Assembly: GCA_003142815.1 (NCBI GenBank)
Contig: PLNP01000047.1
Location: 14,560 to 54,014, forward strand
Direction of reading: 5' to 3'
DNA from: Rhodanobacteraceae bacterium
GTDB taxonomy: Bacteria > Pseudomonadota > Gammaproteobacteria > Xanthomonadales > Rhodanobacteraceae
DNA length: 39,455 bases
In this document: positions 16,213 through 26,683 of the stretch, piece after piece
How the letters are laid out: the number at the start of each line of letters is the position of its first letter
How positions within the stretch are numbered: the first letter of the stretch is position 1
Position numbers and translations under genes: made by a program
The notes under the pieces: generated by a model
The model's input: the letters and a program-made list of their open reading frames with translations, nothing else
The model's database searches: none
Told to the model about the DNA's origin: nothing

Positions 16213-16434
16213 TCAGTAATGCGGCGGCGGCGGTTCGTCGTGCACATCGTGCGCAAGCGCGGTGCGCGCCGCAACGAGCTCGCCGCGCATGCGCTCCATC
16301 GCTGTAAGCAATTCGTGCAGCAGCCGATCATGCGCGGCGACGGTATCGTTCAACGAATTGACCGTGTCATCGACGAAGGCCAGACGCACTTCGAGCTCGG
16401 TCAGCCGATCTTCGAGCGAACCGGACATGGCCAT
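16213..16434 (-). CDS. slyX: SlyX family protein
   Basis: 73 residues from the ATG at 16434, which overlaps the gmd stop as TGATG; an in-frame ATG at 16428 (MSGSLEDR) is the alternative. Heptad-like leucines (LEDRLTELEVRLAFVDDTVNSLN) give the short coiled coil typical of SlyX, and it ends in DEPPPPHY, the proline-rich tail followed by Tyr seen in the family. The function of SlyX is unknown. The overlap with gmd suggests translational coupling, although the two proteins have no known functional link. Confidence 0.85.
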   Translation of the reverse strand: MAMSGSLEDRLTELEVRLAFVDDTVNSLNDTVAAHDRLLHELLTAMERMRGELVAARTALAHDVHDEPPPPHY

Positions 16435-17564
16435 CAACCCGGCAAACGCTCGATCAGGTGCCGACCGTGGCGTGCGCCGACGAAGCCTTGCGCTTCGCGC
16501 TCGGCCAGCGCGAGATCGGCCGCAGCCATCTCGCCCACGAGTTCGGCGAAACTCGTTTTCGGCGTCCAGCCGAGACGCTCGCGCGCGAAGGTCGGATCAC
16601 CGAGCAGGGTCTCAACCTCGGCTGGGCGGTAGTACTGCGGATGGATGCGCACCAGCACATCGCCGGCCTTGATCTTCGGGTTCGGCGTTTTGACGGTCGC
16701 GACGACTGCATGTTCGTCCGCACCGCTCCCGCGGAACTCGACTTCGACGCCCATCGCACGCGCCGACAGCACGACGAATTCGCGTACCGAATGCTGGATG
16801 CCGGTCGCGATCACGTAATCGGTCGGTTGGTCCTGTTGCAGGATCAGCCACTGCGCCTCGACGAAGTCGCGCGCATGGCCCCAGTCGCGCTTCGCGTCGA
16901 GGTTGCCGAGATAGAGGCAATGCTGCAGCCCATGGATCACGCGGGCGAGACCACGGGTGATCTTGCGGGTCACAAAAGTCTCGCCGCGGATCGGCGATTC
17001 GTGGTTGAACAGGATGCCGTTGCAACCGTAGATGCCGTAGGCCTCGCGGTAGTTCACGGTGATCCAGTACGCGTAGAGCTTGGCGACGCCATAGGGCGAG
17101 CGCGGATGGAACGGCGTGGTTTCGCGCTGCGGCGTTTCACGCGCGAGTCCGTACAGCTCCGAGGTCGAGGCCTGATAGAAGCGGCAGCGGTCGCCGAGGC
17201 CGAGACTGCGCATCGCTTCGAGGATGCGCAGCGTACCGAGGCCGTCCGCATTCGCGGTGTATTCGGGCTCCTCGAACGAAACCGCGACGTGGCTCTGCGC
17301 GGCAAGGTTGTAGATCTCGTCCGGCTTCACCTGCTGGATCACGCGCAACAAGCTCAACGAATCAGTGAGGTCGCCATAGTGCAGGCGCACGCCGGCGCGC
17401 GTCTCGTCGAGCTCATGGTGGAGATGGTCGATACGCTCGGTATTGAACGACGACGAACGCCGTTTGAGACCGTGCACCTCGTAGCCCTTGGCCAGCAGCA
17501 ACTCGGCGAGATAGGCGCCATCCTGGCCGGTGACGCCGGTGATGAGTGCTCGTTTCTGTTCCAT
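16434..17564 (-). CDS. gmd: GDP-mannose 4,6-dehydratase
   Basis: 376 residues, normal for Gmd. An extended short-chain dehydrogenase: the NADP-binding [15 protein letters not shown] (about residues 9-23), an [14 protein letters not shown] segment, STSELYG, and the [10 protein letters not shown] catalytic Tyr/Lys region. It converts GDP-mannose to GDP-4-keto-6-deoxymannose, the precursor of GDP-rhamnose, fucose or perosamine for surface polysaccharides. It is downstream of ugd on the same strand, with 99 bases between that contain a GATCGTCG/CGACGATC hairpin (17618-17641). Both enzymes feed nucleotide-sugar synthesis. No strong ribosome site is visible before the ATG at 17564. Confidence 0.93.
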   Translation of the reverse strand: MEQKRALITGVTGQDGAYLAELLLAKGYEVHGLKRRSSSFNTERIDHLHHELDETRAGVRLHYGDLTDSLSLLRVIQQVKPDEIYNLAAQSHVAVSFEEPEYTANADGLGTLRILEAMRSLGLGDRCRFYQASTSELYGLARETPQRETTPFHPRSPYGVAKLYAYWITVNYREAYGIYGCNGILFNHESPIRGETFVTRKITRGLARVIHGLQHCLYLGNLDAKRDWGHARDFVEAQWLILQQDQPTDYVIATGIQHSVREFVVLSARAMGVEVEFRGSGADEHAVVATVKTPNPKIKAGDVLVRIHPQYYRPAEVETLLGDPTFARERLGWTPKTSFAELVGEMAAADLALAEREAQGFVGARHGRHLIERLPG

Positions 17565-17663
17565 TTCGTCGGGCTTTCCCGGGCATCCTTGGCGAAGAGC
17601 GCGATGGTAATCGTGGCGATCGTCGAGGTACAGCGACGATCCGGGTCTCGTCGTATCGGGTTT

Positions 17664-19010
17664 CTACGAAGTTGCCGCGATGATGCTGCGGCCGCGCCCG
17701 ATGCCGTAGTAAGCAAGTCCTGCCGTCTCCACGGCGCTCGGTTCGAAGATATTGCGGCCGTCGAAGATCACCGGCTCCTTCAGCAGCGTGCGCACGCGCT
17801 CGAAGTCGGGACTGCGGAACGCCTTCCACTCGGTCACGATGACCAGCGCATCGGCGCCTTCGAGCGCGGCATATTGCTCGTCGCACAGGACCAGATCCTT
17901 GCGCTCACCGTAGAGGCGACCGGTTTCGCCAGTCGCCTCGGGATCGTAGGCGCGCACGTTCACGCCCGCGGCCCAGAGTTGTTCGAGCAAGGTGCGGCTC
18001 GGCGCCTCGCGCATGTCGTCGGTATTCGGTTTGAACGCAAGTCCCCACAACGCGATCGTGCGGCTGGCGAGCGATTCGCCAAAGTGCCGCTCGACCAACG
18101 CGAACAGCTTGCGTTTCTGCGCCGCGTTGACCGCCTCGACCGCGCTGAGCAGGCGCGGTTCGTACGCATGCGCGCGCGCCATGTATTCGAGCGCCTTGAC
18201 GTCCTTCGGGAAACACGAGCCGCCGTAGCCCGCGCCCGGATAGATGAAGTGGTAGCCGATGCGTGGATCCGAACCGATGCCGCGGCGAACCTGTTCGATA
18301 TCGGCGCCAACGTGCTCGGCGATGTTCGCGATCTCGTTCATGAAGCTGATCTTGGTTGCGAGCATTGCGTTCGCCGCGTACTTGGTCAGTTCGGCCGAGC
18401 GCACGTCCATCAGCACGATGCGCTCGTGATTGCGATTGAACGGCGCGTACAGCACCTTCAGCAGATCGACAGCGCGCGCGCTGCCGGCGCCGACCACGAT
18501 GCGATCCGGGCGCAGGCAATCCTGCACCGCATCGCCTTCCTTCAGGAATTCAGGGTTGGAAACGACATCGAATGCGATGTCGCTGCCGCGCGCCGCGAGT
18601 TCACCAGCAATCGCCGCGCGTACCGCATCCGCGGTGCCGACCGGCACCGTCGATTTGTTGACGACCACGACGTAGCGCGACAGCGCGCCGCCAATGGTGC
18701 GCGCGACCGTCAGCACGTGGGACAAATCGGCACTGTCGTCTTCTCCCGGTGGCGTGCCGACGGCGATGAAAATGATCTGCGCGTGCGCGATCGCCGCTGC
18801 CGCGTCGGTAGTGAATCTGAGGTGTCCGCTTGCGCGATTGGTACGCACCAGCGCATCGAGCCCGGGCTCGTAGATCGGAATTTCACCGCGTTCGAGACGC
18901 GCGATCTTGTTCGCATCCACGTCCACGCAAACCACGTCGTTACCGACTTCGGCGAGACAGGCGCCGGTGACGAGGCCGACGTAACCGGTTCCTAAAATCG
19001 TCACGCGCAT
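17664..19010 (-). CDS. ugd: UDP-glucose 6-dehydrogenase
   Basis: 448 residues. N-terminal Rossmann motif [15 protein letters not shown] (residues about 7-21), the middle domain [17 protein letters not shown], the catalytic cysteine in [10 protein letters not shown] (about residue 264), and a C-terminal UDP-binding domain with [16 protein letters not shown]. It oxidises UDP-glucose to UDP-glucuronate with two NAD+, for exopolysaccharide or LPS. The ATG at 19010 has AAGGAA eight bases upstream. It is followed by gmd and, on the same strand, preceded by the FKBP gene with a hairpin in between, so it probably has its own promoter. Confidence 0.94.
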   Translation of the reverse strand: MRVTILGTGYVGLVTGACLAEVGNDVVCVDVDANKIARLERGEIPIYEPGLDALVRTNRASGHLRFTTDAAAAIAHAQIIFIAVGTPPGEDDSADLSHVLTVARTIGGALSRYVVVVNKSTVPVGTADAVRAAIAGELAARGSDIAFDVVSNPEFLKEGDAVQDCLRPDRIVVGAGSARAVDLLKVLYAPFNRNHERIVLMDVRSAELTKYAANAMLATKISFMNEIANIAEHVGADIEQVRRGIGSDPRIGYHFIYPGAGYGGSCFPKDVKALEYMARAHAYEPRLLSAVEAVNAAQKRKLFALVERHFGESLASRTIALWGLAFKPNTDDMREAPSRTLLEQLWAAGVNVRAYDPEATGETGRLYGERKDLVLCDEQYAALEGADALVIVTEWKAFRSPDFERVRTLLKEPVIFDGRNIFEPSAVETAGLAYYGIGRGRSIIAATS

Positions 19011-19054
19011 GCAGGCATTCCTTTCGCGATCACGTAATGCGGGAGGTCATGAAA

Positions 19055-19091
19055 CGCGAAAGGCGCGCCGGTTCGCGACGCGCCTTCGCGG
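19055..19091 (-). terminator. Hairpin downstream of the FKBP gene
   Basis: CGCGAA-AGGCGCG and CGCGCCT-TCGCG pair almost perfectly across an 11-base loop, 16 bases past the FKBP stop and before ugd. On the minus strand it is followed by CGTTTCATG, a weak T-tract, so it is a terminator or a stem that protects the 3' end. Confidence 0.45.
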
Positions 19092-19106
19092 GAAACGCGT
19101 AGCCGA

Positions 19107-19964
19107 TTACTTCTTTTCGCCGGCCTTGACCGGCTTGGCAGCCGGTTTCACCGCCGCCTTGGCTGCCGGTTTCGCACCCGCCTCGGCCTTCGGCTTGTCG
19201 CCCGGCTTCTCGATGTCGAGCAGTTCCACCTCGAACACCAGCGTCGCGTTCGGACCGATCGGGCCTGGCGCATTTTCGCCATAGGCCAGATCCGCTGGCA
19301 CGAACAGCTTGTACTTCGAACCGACCGGCATCAGCTGCAGGCCTTCGCTCCAGCCCTTGATCACGCCGTTCAGCGGGAACGTCGCCGGCTGGCCACGATC
19401 GTAGGAGCTATCGAACTTGGTGCCGTCGATCTTGGTGCCGAGGTAGTTCACCTTGACTGTGTCGGTTGCCTTCGGCTTCGCACCGGTCCCTTCCTTCTCG
19501 ACCAGGTACTGCAAGCCGGAAGCGGTCGTCTTCACGCCCTTGACGGACTTGTTCTTGCTGAGGAATGCGACGCCCTCGGTCTTGTTCTTTTCCGCGGCGA
19601 CCTTCTGCTCGGCGACGCGCTTGGCCTGCATCTGCTGCATGAATTCCTGCCGCACGGCCAGCGCTTCTTCCTGCGTCAGCGAGGTCTTGTCGCCCTTGAG
19701 GGTCGCTTCCAGCGCCTGCTCGACCGCCTTGATATCGATGTCGTCCTTGATCTGGGTCAGGCCGCGACCGATGTCCATGCCCACCATGGTGCTGATCTTG
19801 TTCTTGTCGAGCGGCACCGAGATGGCCGGCTTGGCTGGCGCGATGGCCGGCGTGGCCGGGGCGGCGGCAATGGCCGGCGTGGCCGGGGGGGCGGCGATGG
19901 CGCTGCCAATCCCGAAACTGGCCGCCAGCGCGGCAACAAGGGTCTTCTGCACGAAACGCGTCAT
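19107..19964 (-). CDS. FKBP-type peptidyl-prolyl isomerase, FkpA/Mip-like, exported
   Basis: 285 residues from the ATG at 19964, which has AGGAG six bases upstream. A signal peptide (MTRFVQKTLVAALAASFGIG…) ends near AIAA. A low-complexity Pro/Ala stretch with repeated PATPAIA units follows. Next is the FKBP N-terminal dimerisation region (MVGMDIGRGLTQIKDDI…, about 50-135), then an FKBP domain (about 150-245) with TDTVKVNYLGT, FDSSYDRGQPATFPL and LVFEVELLDI. The last 30 residues are Lys/Ala/Pro-rich, unusual for FkpA. It folds proline-containing proteins in the periplasm. It is divergent from the ABC-F gene, with 152 bases between. Confidence 0.9.
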   Translation of the reverse strand: MTRFVQKTLVAALAASFGIGSAIAAPPATPAIAAAPATPAIAPAKPAISVPLDKNKISTMVGMDIGRGLTQIKDDIDIKAVEQALEATLKGDKTSLTQEEALAVRQEFMQQMQAKRVAEQKVAAEKNKTEGVAFLSKNKSVKGVKTTASGLQYLVEKEGTGAKPKATDTVKVNYLGTKIDGTKFDSSYDRGQPATFPLNGVIKGWSEGLQLMPVGSKYKLFVPADLAYGENAPGPIGPNATLVFEVELLDIEKPGDKPKAEAGAKPAAKAAVKPAAKPVKAGEKK

Positions 19965-20116
19965 GTTTGCTCCTGAAGATTTTCGATGAATTGTCGGTCT
20001 GGATGCCCGACGGCGTCGCGGCGTTCGCCCGACCCAGCCGTATGCGGGGCCGCATATTGTGGACGGAGCGCATAGCGTTGGCAAACGCCTGTTCTCCGCG
20101 CTGTAAACTTGGCCCC

Positions 20117-22000
<1,884 letters not shown>

Positions 22001-22115
22001 GATATCGCCATTTCGGCGCCTATCTGCGAGCACCTCGTAACGAGGGCGGTGTGGCGCTTGAAGTCTGTCCAACATTGAAGCCACTGGGCAACAAAAGCCC
22101 CCTGCAAGGTGGTCC

Positions 22116-22149
22116 TTGACAGTTCTTTTTTTAGTGTTATAGTTCACTA
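22116..22149 (+). promoter_or_regulatory. Sigma-70 promoter overlapped by a GntR-like operator
   Basis: TTGACA (22116-22121), a 16-base spacer and TATAGT (22138-22143) make a near-consensus promoter. A perfect inverted repeat TAGTG-N8-CACTA (22132-22149) covers the -10 box. This placement suits repression by the GntR/YtrA-type regulator encoded two genes downstream; the regulator-site pairing is inferred. Confidence 0.6.
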
Positions 22150-22185
22150 CAGCACTACCTCATAAATCACCCAACGGAGGGTGCC

Positions 22186-22623
22186 ATGCCGAACCACTTC
22201 ATCAACGACGTCGCGGAAATTGTCATGCCGAATCGTCTCGTCCGCACCCTGCTGCTGGCCGTCGCCCTCGTCGCGACCGAAGCCGCTGTCTTCGCATTCT
22301 CCCTGGGGGTTCCGGTCACGCGCTCGCATGCCACCGCACAGGCTGCGGCTGTGGCGCCGCGTCCGCACGACCCTACAACCACCGCGTTGCTGCCGGTCGT
22401 GATCGTGCGTCCGCAACCGATTATCCCGACCCTACCGACCATAACCGTGCGCATGAGTCGCGCTGAAGCGGTCGCTAACGACGCGCCGCGCGCCGACGAC
22501 TATTCGCTCGGCGCGGTCGCACACGGCAGCAGCGCCGCCACGATCGGCGCGCTGCCCGGCGCCGCGTTCGACATGCCCTACTATTCCTTCGGCAAGAGCC
22601 TGCGCCACGCGAACAAGGAATGA
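22186..22623 (+). CDS. Unrecognised membrane-anchored or secreted protein, first gene of the GntR-ABC operon
   Basis: 145 residues. One hydrophobic segment (about 20-42, LLLAVALVATEAAVFAFSL) follows a polar N-terminus, giving a signal anchor or uncleaved signal peptide. The remainder is Ala/Pro-rich and low in complexity (PVVIVRPQPIIPTLPTITVR), with a C-terminus ending SFGKSLRHANKE. GGAGGG lies four bases before the ATG. It is first after the promoter at 22116, with its stop next to the GntR start, so it is probably regulated with the exporter. No family recognised; a role with the ABC exporter at the membrane is inferred from position. Confidence 0.6.
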   Translation: MPNHFINDVAEIVMPNRLVRTLLLAVALVATEAAVFAFSLGVPVTRSHATAQAAAVAPRPHDPTTTALLPVVIVRPQPIIPTLPTITVRMSRAEAVANDAPRADDYSLGAVAHGSSAATIGALPGAAFDMPYYSFGKSLRHANKE

Positions 22624-22628
22624 CCTTG

Positions 22629-22997
22629 ATGAGCATCACTTGGAACGATTCGACGCCGATCTACCGCCAGCTACGCGACCGCGTGGTGGCGATGATCCTC
22701 GATGGCGTCCTCAAACAGGGCGACCCGCTGCCCTCGGTGCGCCAGGTGGCCGGTGATTTCCAGATCAACCCGATCACCGTGTCCAAGGCGTATCAGGAAT
22801 TGGTCGATGAGAACGTGGTAGAAAAACGACGGGGGCTTGGCATGTACGTCAATGATGGCGCTCGCGCAGCGCTGCTGAAATCCGAACGTGAGCGCTTCCT
22901 GCGCGAGGAGTGGCCAGTGCTGTATGCGCGCCTCGGCCGCCTCGGCTTGAGCCTGAAGGAACTCATGGACGCTATGAAACCCGAGGAAAAGCAATGA
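22629..22997 (+). CDS. GntR family transcriptional regulator, YtrA subfamily
   Basis: 122 residues from the ATG at 22629; AAGGA nine bases upstream favours it over the ATG at 22620. The winged HTH (PIYRQLRDRVVAMILDGVLKQGDPLPSVRQVAGDFQINPITVSKAYQ region, residues about 8-60) is followed by a short C-terminal tail without a large ligand-binding domain, which is the YtrA type. YtrA-like proteins repress ABC transporter operons in response to cell-envelope or antibiotic stress. It overlaps the next gene by ATGA at 22994. The TAGTG…CACTA site at the operon promoter is its likely operator. Confidence 0.88.
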   Translation: MSITWNDSTPIYRQLRDRVVAMILDGVLKQGDPLPSVRQVAGDFQINPITVSKAYQELVDENVVEKRRGLGMYVNDGARAALLKSERERFLREEWPVLYARLGRLGLSLKELMDAMKPEEKQ

Positions 22998-23851
22998 ATC
23001 CGATCATCCACGCCCGCAATCTCTCCAAGCAGTACGGCACCACGAAAGCGCTCGACACGGTGAGTTTCGACATCGAGGCCGGTCGCATCGTCGGCCTGAT
23101 CGGTCCGAACGGCGCCGGCAAGACGACCGCGCTGAAGGCGATTCTCGGCCTCACCGATTTCGACGGCGAACTGTCCGTACTCGGCTTCGACCCGCGCAAG
23201 CAGCACACCGAACTCATGGAACAGGTCTGCTTCATCGCCGATGTCGCCGTGCTGCCACGCTGGATCCGCGTGCGCGAAGCGGTCGAGTTCGTCGCCGGCG
23301 TGCATCCGCGCTTCTCGCGCGAGAAATGCCAGGCGTTCCTCGCGCATACCAAGATCAAGCCCGGCATGCGCGTTCGCGAGCTGTCCAAGGGCATGATCGT
23401 GCAGTTGCACCTGGCCCTGGTCATGGCGATCGACGCCAAGCTGCTCGTGCTCGACGAGCCGACGCTTGGTCTCGACATCCTCTATCGCAAGTCGTTCTAC
23501 GAGAGCCTGCTCGCCGATTATTTCGACGAGAACAAGACGATCATCGTGACCACGCATCAGATCGAGGAGATCGAAAATATCCTGACCGACCTGATGTTCA
23601 TCCGAGACGGCAAGATTGTGCTCGCGGCGACGATGGACGAAGTCGCCGAGCGCTATGCCGAAGTCATGGTCAATCCGGATCAGGCTGACGCAGCGCGTGC
23701 GCTGAAGCCGCTCAACGAACGCCAGATCTTCGGCAAATCGATCTTCCTGTTCGACGGCGTCGACCGCTCCCGCCTCGCCGAACTCGGCGAGGTGCACAAA
23801 CCGAGCGTCGCCGACCTGTTCGTCGCCACCATGAAAGGAACCTACGCATGA
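22994..23851 (+). CDS. ABC transporter ATP-binding protein (YtrB/CcmA-like)
   Basis: 285 residues. Walker A GPNGAGKTT (37-45), a signature region reading ELSKGMIVQ in place of LSGGQ, Walker B KLLVLDEPTLGLD and an H-loop in VTTHQIEEI. The LSKGM variant is common in exporters of this type. The start at 22994 overlaps the regulator stop (ATGA) and its stop overlaps the permease start, so the genes are translationally coupled. It is expected to energise the permease at 23848. The substrate is unknown. The C-terminal 70 residues form the extension seen in antibiotic or bacitracin-type ABC ATPases. Confidence 0.9.
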   Translation: MNPIIHARNLSKQYGTTKALDTVSFDIEAGRIVGLIGPNGAGKTTALKAILGLTDFDGELSVLGFDPRKQHTELMEQVCFIADVAVLPRWIRVREAVEFVAGVHPRFSREKCQAFLAHTKIKPGMRVRELSKGMIVQLHLALVMAIDAKLLVLDEPTLGLDILYRKSFYESLLADYFDENKTIIVTTHQIEEIENILTDLMFIRDGKIVLAATMDEVAERYAEVMVNPDQADAARALKPLNERQIFGKSIFLFDGVDRSRLAELGEVHKPSVADLFVATMKGTYA

Positions 23852-24810
23852 ACACGCTACCGCTGCTCTTGAAGCGCGAATACTGGGAACACCGTGGCGG
23901 CTTCTTGTGGACGCCGGCGTGGATCACCGGCGCGATCCTGATCATCACGGTGCTCGGCATGATCAGCGCCGAGGTGTTCCGCAACCATGTGCAGGTGCAT
24001 GTCGGCTTCTCGCTCGACCAACTGCGCAGCAACATCAGCACGAACGATTTCACCGAAGCCGGGCACGGACTCGACATGGTGCAACTGGCTTTTGTTGGCA
24101 TGGCGTGTATCGGCCTGTTTTTTATTTCGTTCTTCTACCTGCTCGGCGCGCTCTACGATGATCGCCGCGATCGCAGCGTACTGTTCTGGAAATCGTTGCC
24201 GGTGTCCGATACTGCGACCGTCGTATCGAAGGCGCTGACCGCGATGCTGGTGATGCCGGCGATCGTGCTCATGGTGTCGACAGTCGCCTATGCGGTGTTC
24301 CTGGTTCTGGTCTGCATCTGGACCGGTGCACATGGACTGAACGCACTGCCGGCCGTGGCGCAATCGCACCCGCTCGGCATGTTTATGCGTCTTTCACTGA
24401 TGTTGCCGATTGGAGCGTTGTGGGCATTGCCCACGGTGGGTTGGCTCTTGTTCTGGTCCGCGTTTGCGCGCAGCAAGCCGTTCATGTGGGCCGTTCTGCT
24501 GCCGATCGTCGCGCTGTTCGCGAACTGGTGGGTCGGCCTGCTCGGTGGTCCGCACCTCAGCGGTGACCTCAATCTCGCATCGATGCTCGGGCGTCTGCTG
24601 TTCAGCATCATGCCGGGCAGCTGGGTAGCGGCTAGAAGCGGTCTCGACATCGGCCGGCAGGCGTTCGGCGTCGACTTCAACGGCCTCGCTTTCAGCTGGA
24701 TGTCCAGCTTTCTTGCGACGCCGAACCTCTGGATCGGCGCAATCGCAGGCGTCGCTCTGCTGGCCGGCGCGATTTGGCTGCGCGGCCGGCGCATCGAGAC
24801 CAACTCGTAA
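23848..24810 (+). CDS. ABC transporter permease (ABC-2 type)
   Basis: 320 residues with about six membrane segments: near residues 20-42 (TPAWITGAILIITVLGMISAEVF), 77-99, 135-158, 175-200, 208-228 and 295-312. A large extracytoplasmic loop between the first two contains the FTEAGHGLD region. This is the ABC-2 type membrane subunit pattern. The start overlaps the ATPase stop by ATGA, and AAAGGA precedes it. It forms the exporter with the gene before it. The protein ends RRIETNS. Substrate unknown; envelope-stress or peptide export is inferred only from the YtrA-type regulator. Confidence 0.85.
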   Translation: MNTLPLLLKREYWEHRGGFLWTPAWITGAILIITVLGMISAEVFRNHVQVHVGFSLDQLRSNISTNDFTEAGHGLDMVQLAFVGMACIGLFFISFFYLLGALYDDRRDRSVLFWKSLPVSDTATVVSKALTAMLVMPAIVLMVSTVAYAVFLVLVCIWTGAHGLNALPAVAQSHPLGMFMRLSLMLPIGALWALPTVGWLLFWSAFARSKPFMWAVLLPIVALFANWWVGLLGGPHLSGDLNLASMLGRLLFSIMPGSWVAARSGLDIGRQAFGVDFNGLAFSWMSSFLATPNLWIGAIAGVALLAGAIWLRGRRIETNS

Positions 24811-24855
24811 CGAGCGATCGAATCCGATTCGCAACGACTTCCATCACCGAGGCCC

Positions 24856-25395
24856 ATGATGAATACTGCCCGCCACATCGCCTGCCTGATCCTGTTCGCC
24901 ATCGCCACGGCGGGCTGCAGCCATGACGCCGAGAACACATCGGCGTTCCAACATATCAGCGTGCTCAGCGGCGCCCGCATCGCCGTCCACGCGCACAGCG
25001 GTCCCGACGCGATCGTTTCCGCCGACGGAGACATGAGCATCGACGGCAAAACGGTAGCGGTCACGCCGCCCCAGCGCGATCTGCTCAAGCAGTACTTTGC
25101 CGGCGCCATTGCCCTGCGCAACGATGCACTCGCGACCGGTGCGGCGGGCGTGGCGACTGCCGGCCAGGCGATCGGCAGCGTCGTGTCCGGATTGGTCAAC
25201 GGCAAGCCGGACGAGATCGGCCCCGCGGTCGAAGCCCGCGCCGCAAAGGTCGAGGCCCGAGCCGCCAAGGTGTGCGCCGATCTATCCGCGTTGCGCGCGA
25301 AGCAGGAAGCGATCGCCGGCCAGCTCGCTGCGTTCCGGCCATATGCGACAATCGATACCGGGCAGGCCGGGGACTGCAATCGGGGATCAGGATAA
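24856..25395 (+). CDS. YggN-like (DUF2884) lipoprotein
   Basis: 179 residues. A lipoprotein signal peptide ends in the lipobox IATAGC, so Cys near residue 21 is the lipid anchor. The following domain (HISVLSGARIAVHAHSGPDAIVSADGDMSIDGKTVAVTPPQR) fits the YggN/DUF2884 pattern, with an acidic-basic helical C-terminal half (AARAAKVEARAAKVCADLSALR). Function unknown. Placed 46 bases after the permease on the same strand, with no visible terminator between, so it may belong to the same operon. Two adjacent ATG codons (24856 and 24859) are possible starts. It ends before the terminator at 25494. Confidence 0.7.
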   Translation: MMNTARHIACLILFAIATAGCSHDAENTSAFQHISVLSGARIAVHAHSGPDAIVSADGDMSIDGKTVAVTPPQRDLLKQYFAGAIALRNDALATGAAGVATAGQAIGSVVSGLVNGKPDEIGPAVEARAAKVEARAAKVCADLSALRAKQEAIAGQLAAFRPYATIDTGQAGDCNRGSG

Positions 25396-25493
25396 GCGAC
25401 ACCGGTCGCCGTGCGGATCTGCGAACACTGACGCGCTCGCGGCGGCGCCAGCGCATGACGGTTCATCGATCGAAGCCTGCCAACCCACGCAGC

Positions 25494-25525
25494 AAAAAAA
25501 GGGCCGCGAAAGCGGCCCTTTTTTT
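25494..25525. terminator. Bidirectional intrinsic terminator
   Basis: A7-GGGCCGC-GAAA-GCGGCCC-T7: a perfect 7-base stem with a GAAA tetraloop, flanked by A and T runs, between two convergent genes (the lipoprotein ending at 25395 and the minus-strand gene ending at 25543). It can stop transcription in both directions. Confidence 0.93.
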
Positions 25526-25542
25526 CACGACATTGCGCTGGT

Positions 25543-26661
25543 TCAATGCACGATGTCGTTCAACACCTTGTACTTGTTCGCGCCGTCCGCTTGCACGCCG
25601 GTCTGGTGCAGATCGAGCGATCCCTCAAGCCAGTAGCGATACAGCTCGCGGCCCTGGCGACGCACGACGACCGCGGCGCCGCCGTTCGAATAGATGATGT
25701 CGCCATTACGCAGCTTGTCGGGCGCCAACGTCTCGCTGATCGTATGGCCCTCGTTGAGGTTCTTCTCCAGTGCCGCGCGTACGGGCGAGTCAGCCGCGGG
25801 TTCGCGTACGTCGAGTGACGCAGCGCCCTCGCTGAACTCACGGCGCAGCGACCCTTCGCCGCGGATCAACGAGACGACCTGATAGCGATTCTCGGCAAGG
25901 ACCTTCAACTCCGAGCGGCGCAGGTCGAGATCACCGTCGAGCCAGTACAGCAGCGGGCGAATGCCCTCGCGCCGAAAAACCGCACGCACCGGACCGTCGA
26001 CATGAATCGTGTCACCGGACTGCAATGCGCTGACCGCAATGCTGCCCTCGGCACTGCGACCACCGATCAGCGACTGTTCCAGACGTACGTGGATCGCGTC
26101 GACGTCGGCCCCCGATTGGGCCGGCGCCGCTGTCGCGATCGGTGCCGCGACGGGTGCCGCAGCGACGGGCGGCGCCTTTGCGACAGGCGCCGGAGCAGCT
26201 GGCGCGACAGCGGCCGGCACCACAGGTTGCCGCGCCGCTGGTCCGCGTGATGGCACTGCGGGTTTTGCTGCGGCGGTGCGCGCGGCTGCAGCCTGCTTCG
26301 CCTCGTCTCGCGCTCTCGCTCTCTCGGCTTCGGCCTTCGCCGCCTTCTTCTCGGCTTCGGTCTTGGCGAGCTCGGTGGATTTGTCCTCGATACGCACCAG
26401 CACGTTCTCGTAGAAGCCATCGCGCATCACGACGTCGGCCGCGCCGCCCGCCCGCACCTTCGCGGCGATCGCCGAATGCCATTGCGGCGGCGCGGTGATC
26501 ACCAGCCGGTTGCCCGATGCAGCGGCCTTGCGACCCAGCGCGGCCAGCGTCGCGTCAGCCTTGCCGCTCGAATAGTTGGCGCCGCTGATATCGACGTTCT
26601 GTTGCGCAAACGCCATCGGTGCGGCGGCCAGCGCGGTTACAAGCACAAGTTTTCTCAACAT
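25543..26661 (-). CDS. Unrecognised secreted protein with a coiled coil and a duplicated C-terminal module
   Basis: 372 residues from the ATG at 26661. A signal peptide (MLRKLVLVTALAAAPMAFA) is followed by a small domain with repeated Ala/Gly, then a charged coiled coil (about 90-125, EAEKKAAKAEAERARARDEA), a Pro/Ala-rich linker (about 130-185) and two similar modules. Module 1 (about 194-266) reads LEQSLIGGRS…SGDTIHVDG…YWLDGDLDLR; module 2 (about 298-372) reads LEKNLNEGHT…NGDIIYSNG…YWLEGSLDLH. No named family is recognised. The layout suggests an envelope protein with a flexible spacer; partner and function are unknown. Confidence 0.7.
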   Translation of the reverse strand: MLRKLVLVTALAAAPMAFAQQNVDISGANYSSGKADATLAALGRKAAASGNRLVITAPPQWHSAIAAKVRAGGAADVVMRDGFYENVLVRIEDKSTELAKTEAEKKAAKAEAERARARDEAKQAAAARTAAAKPAVPSRGPAARQPVVPAAVAPAAPAPVAKAPPVAAAPVAAPIATAAPAQSGADVDAIHVRLEQSLIGGRSAEGSIAVSALQSGDTIHVDGPVRAVFRREGIRPLLYWLDGDLDLRRSELKVLAENRYQVVSLIRGEGSLRREFSEGAASLDVREPAADSPVRAALEKNLNEGHTISETLAPDKLRNGDIIYSNGGAAVVVRRQGRELYRYWLEGSLDLHQTGVQADGANKYKVLNDIVH

Positions 26662-26666
26662 TTCAC

Positions 26667-26683
26667 AACACTCCAATAGTGTT
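26667..26683 (-). promoter_or_regulatory. Hairpin overlapping the ribosome site of the 26661 gene
   Basis: On the minus strand AACACT-ATTGG-AGTGTT is a perfect 6-base inverted repeat that includes the GGAG ribosome-binding sequence at its loop-stem junction, just before GTGAA-ATG. As RNA it could mask the ribosome site; as DNA it could be an operator. Confidence 0.4.

Noticed and set aside
16458-18995. 845-codon plus-strand open frame over gmd and ugd
   Set aside because: It spans two well-conserved minus-strand genes and the gap between them; composition is Arg/Val/Ala-rich shadow type.
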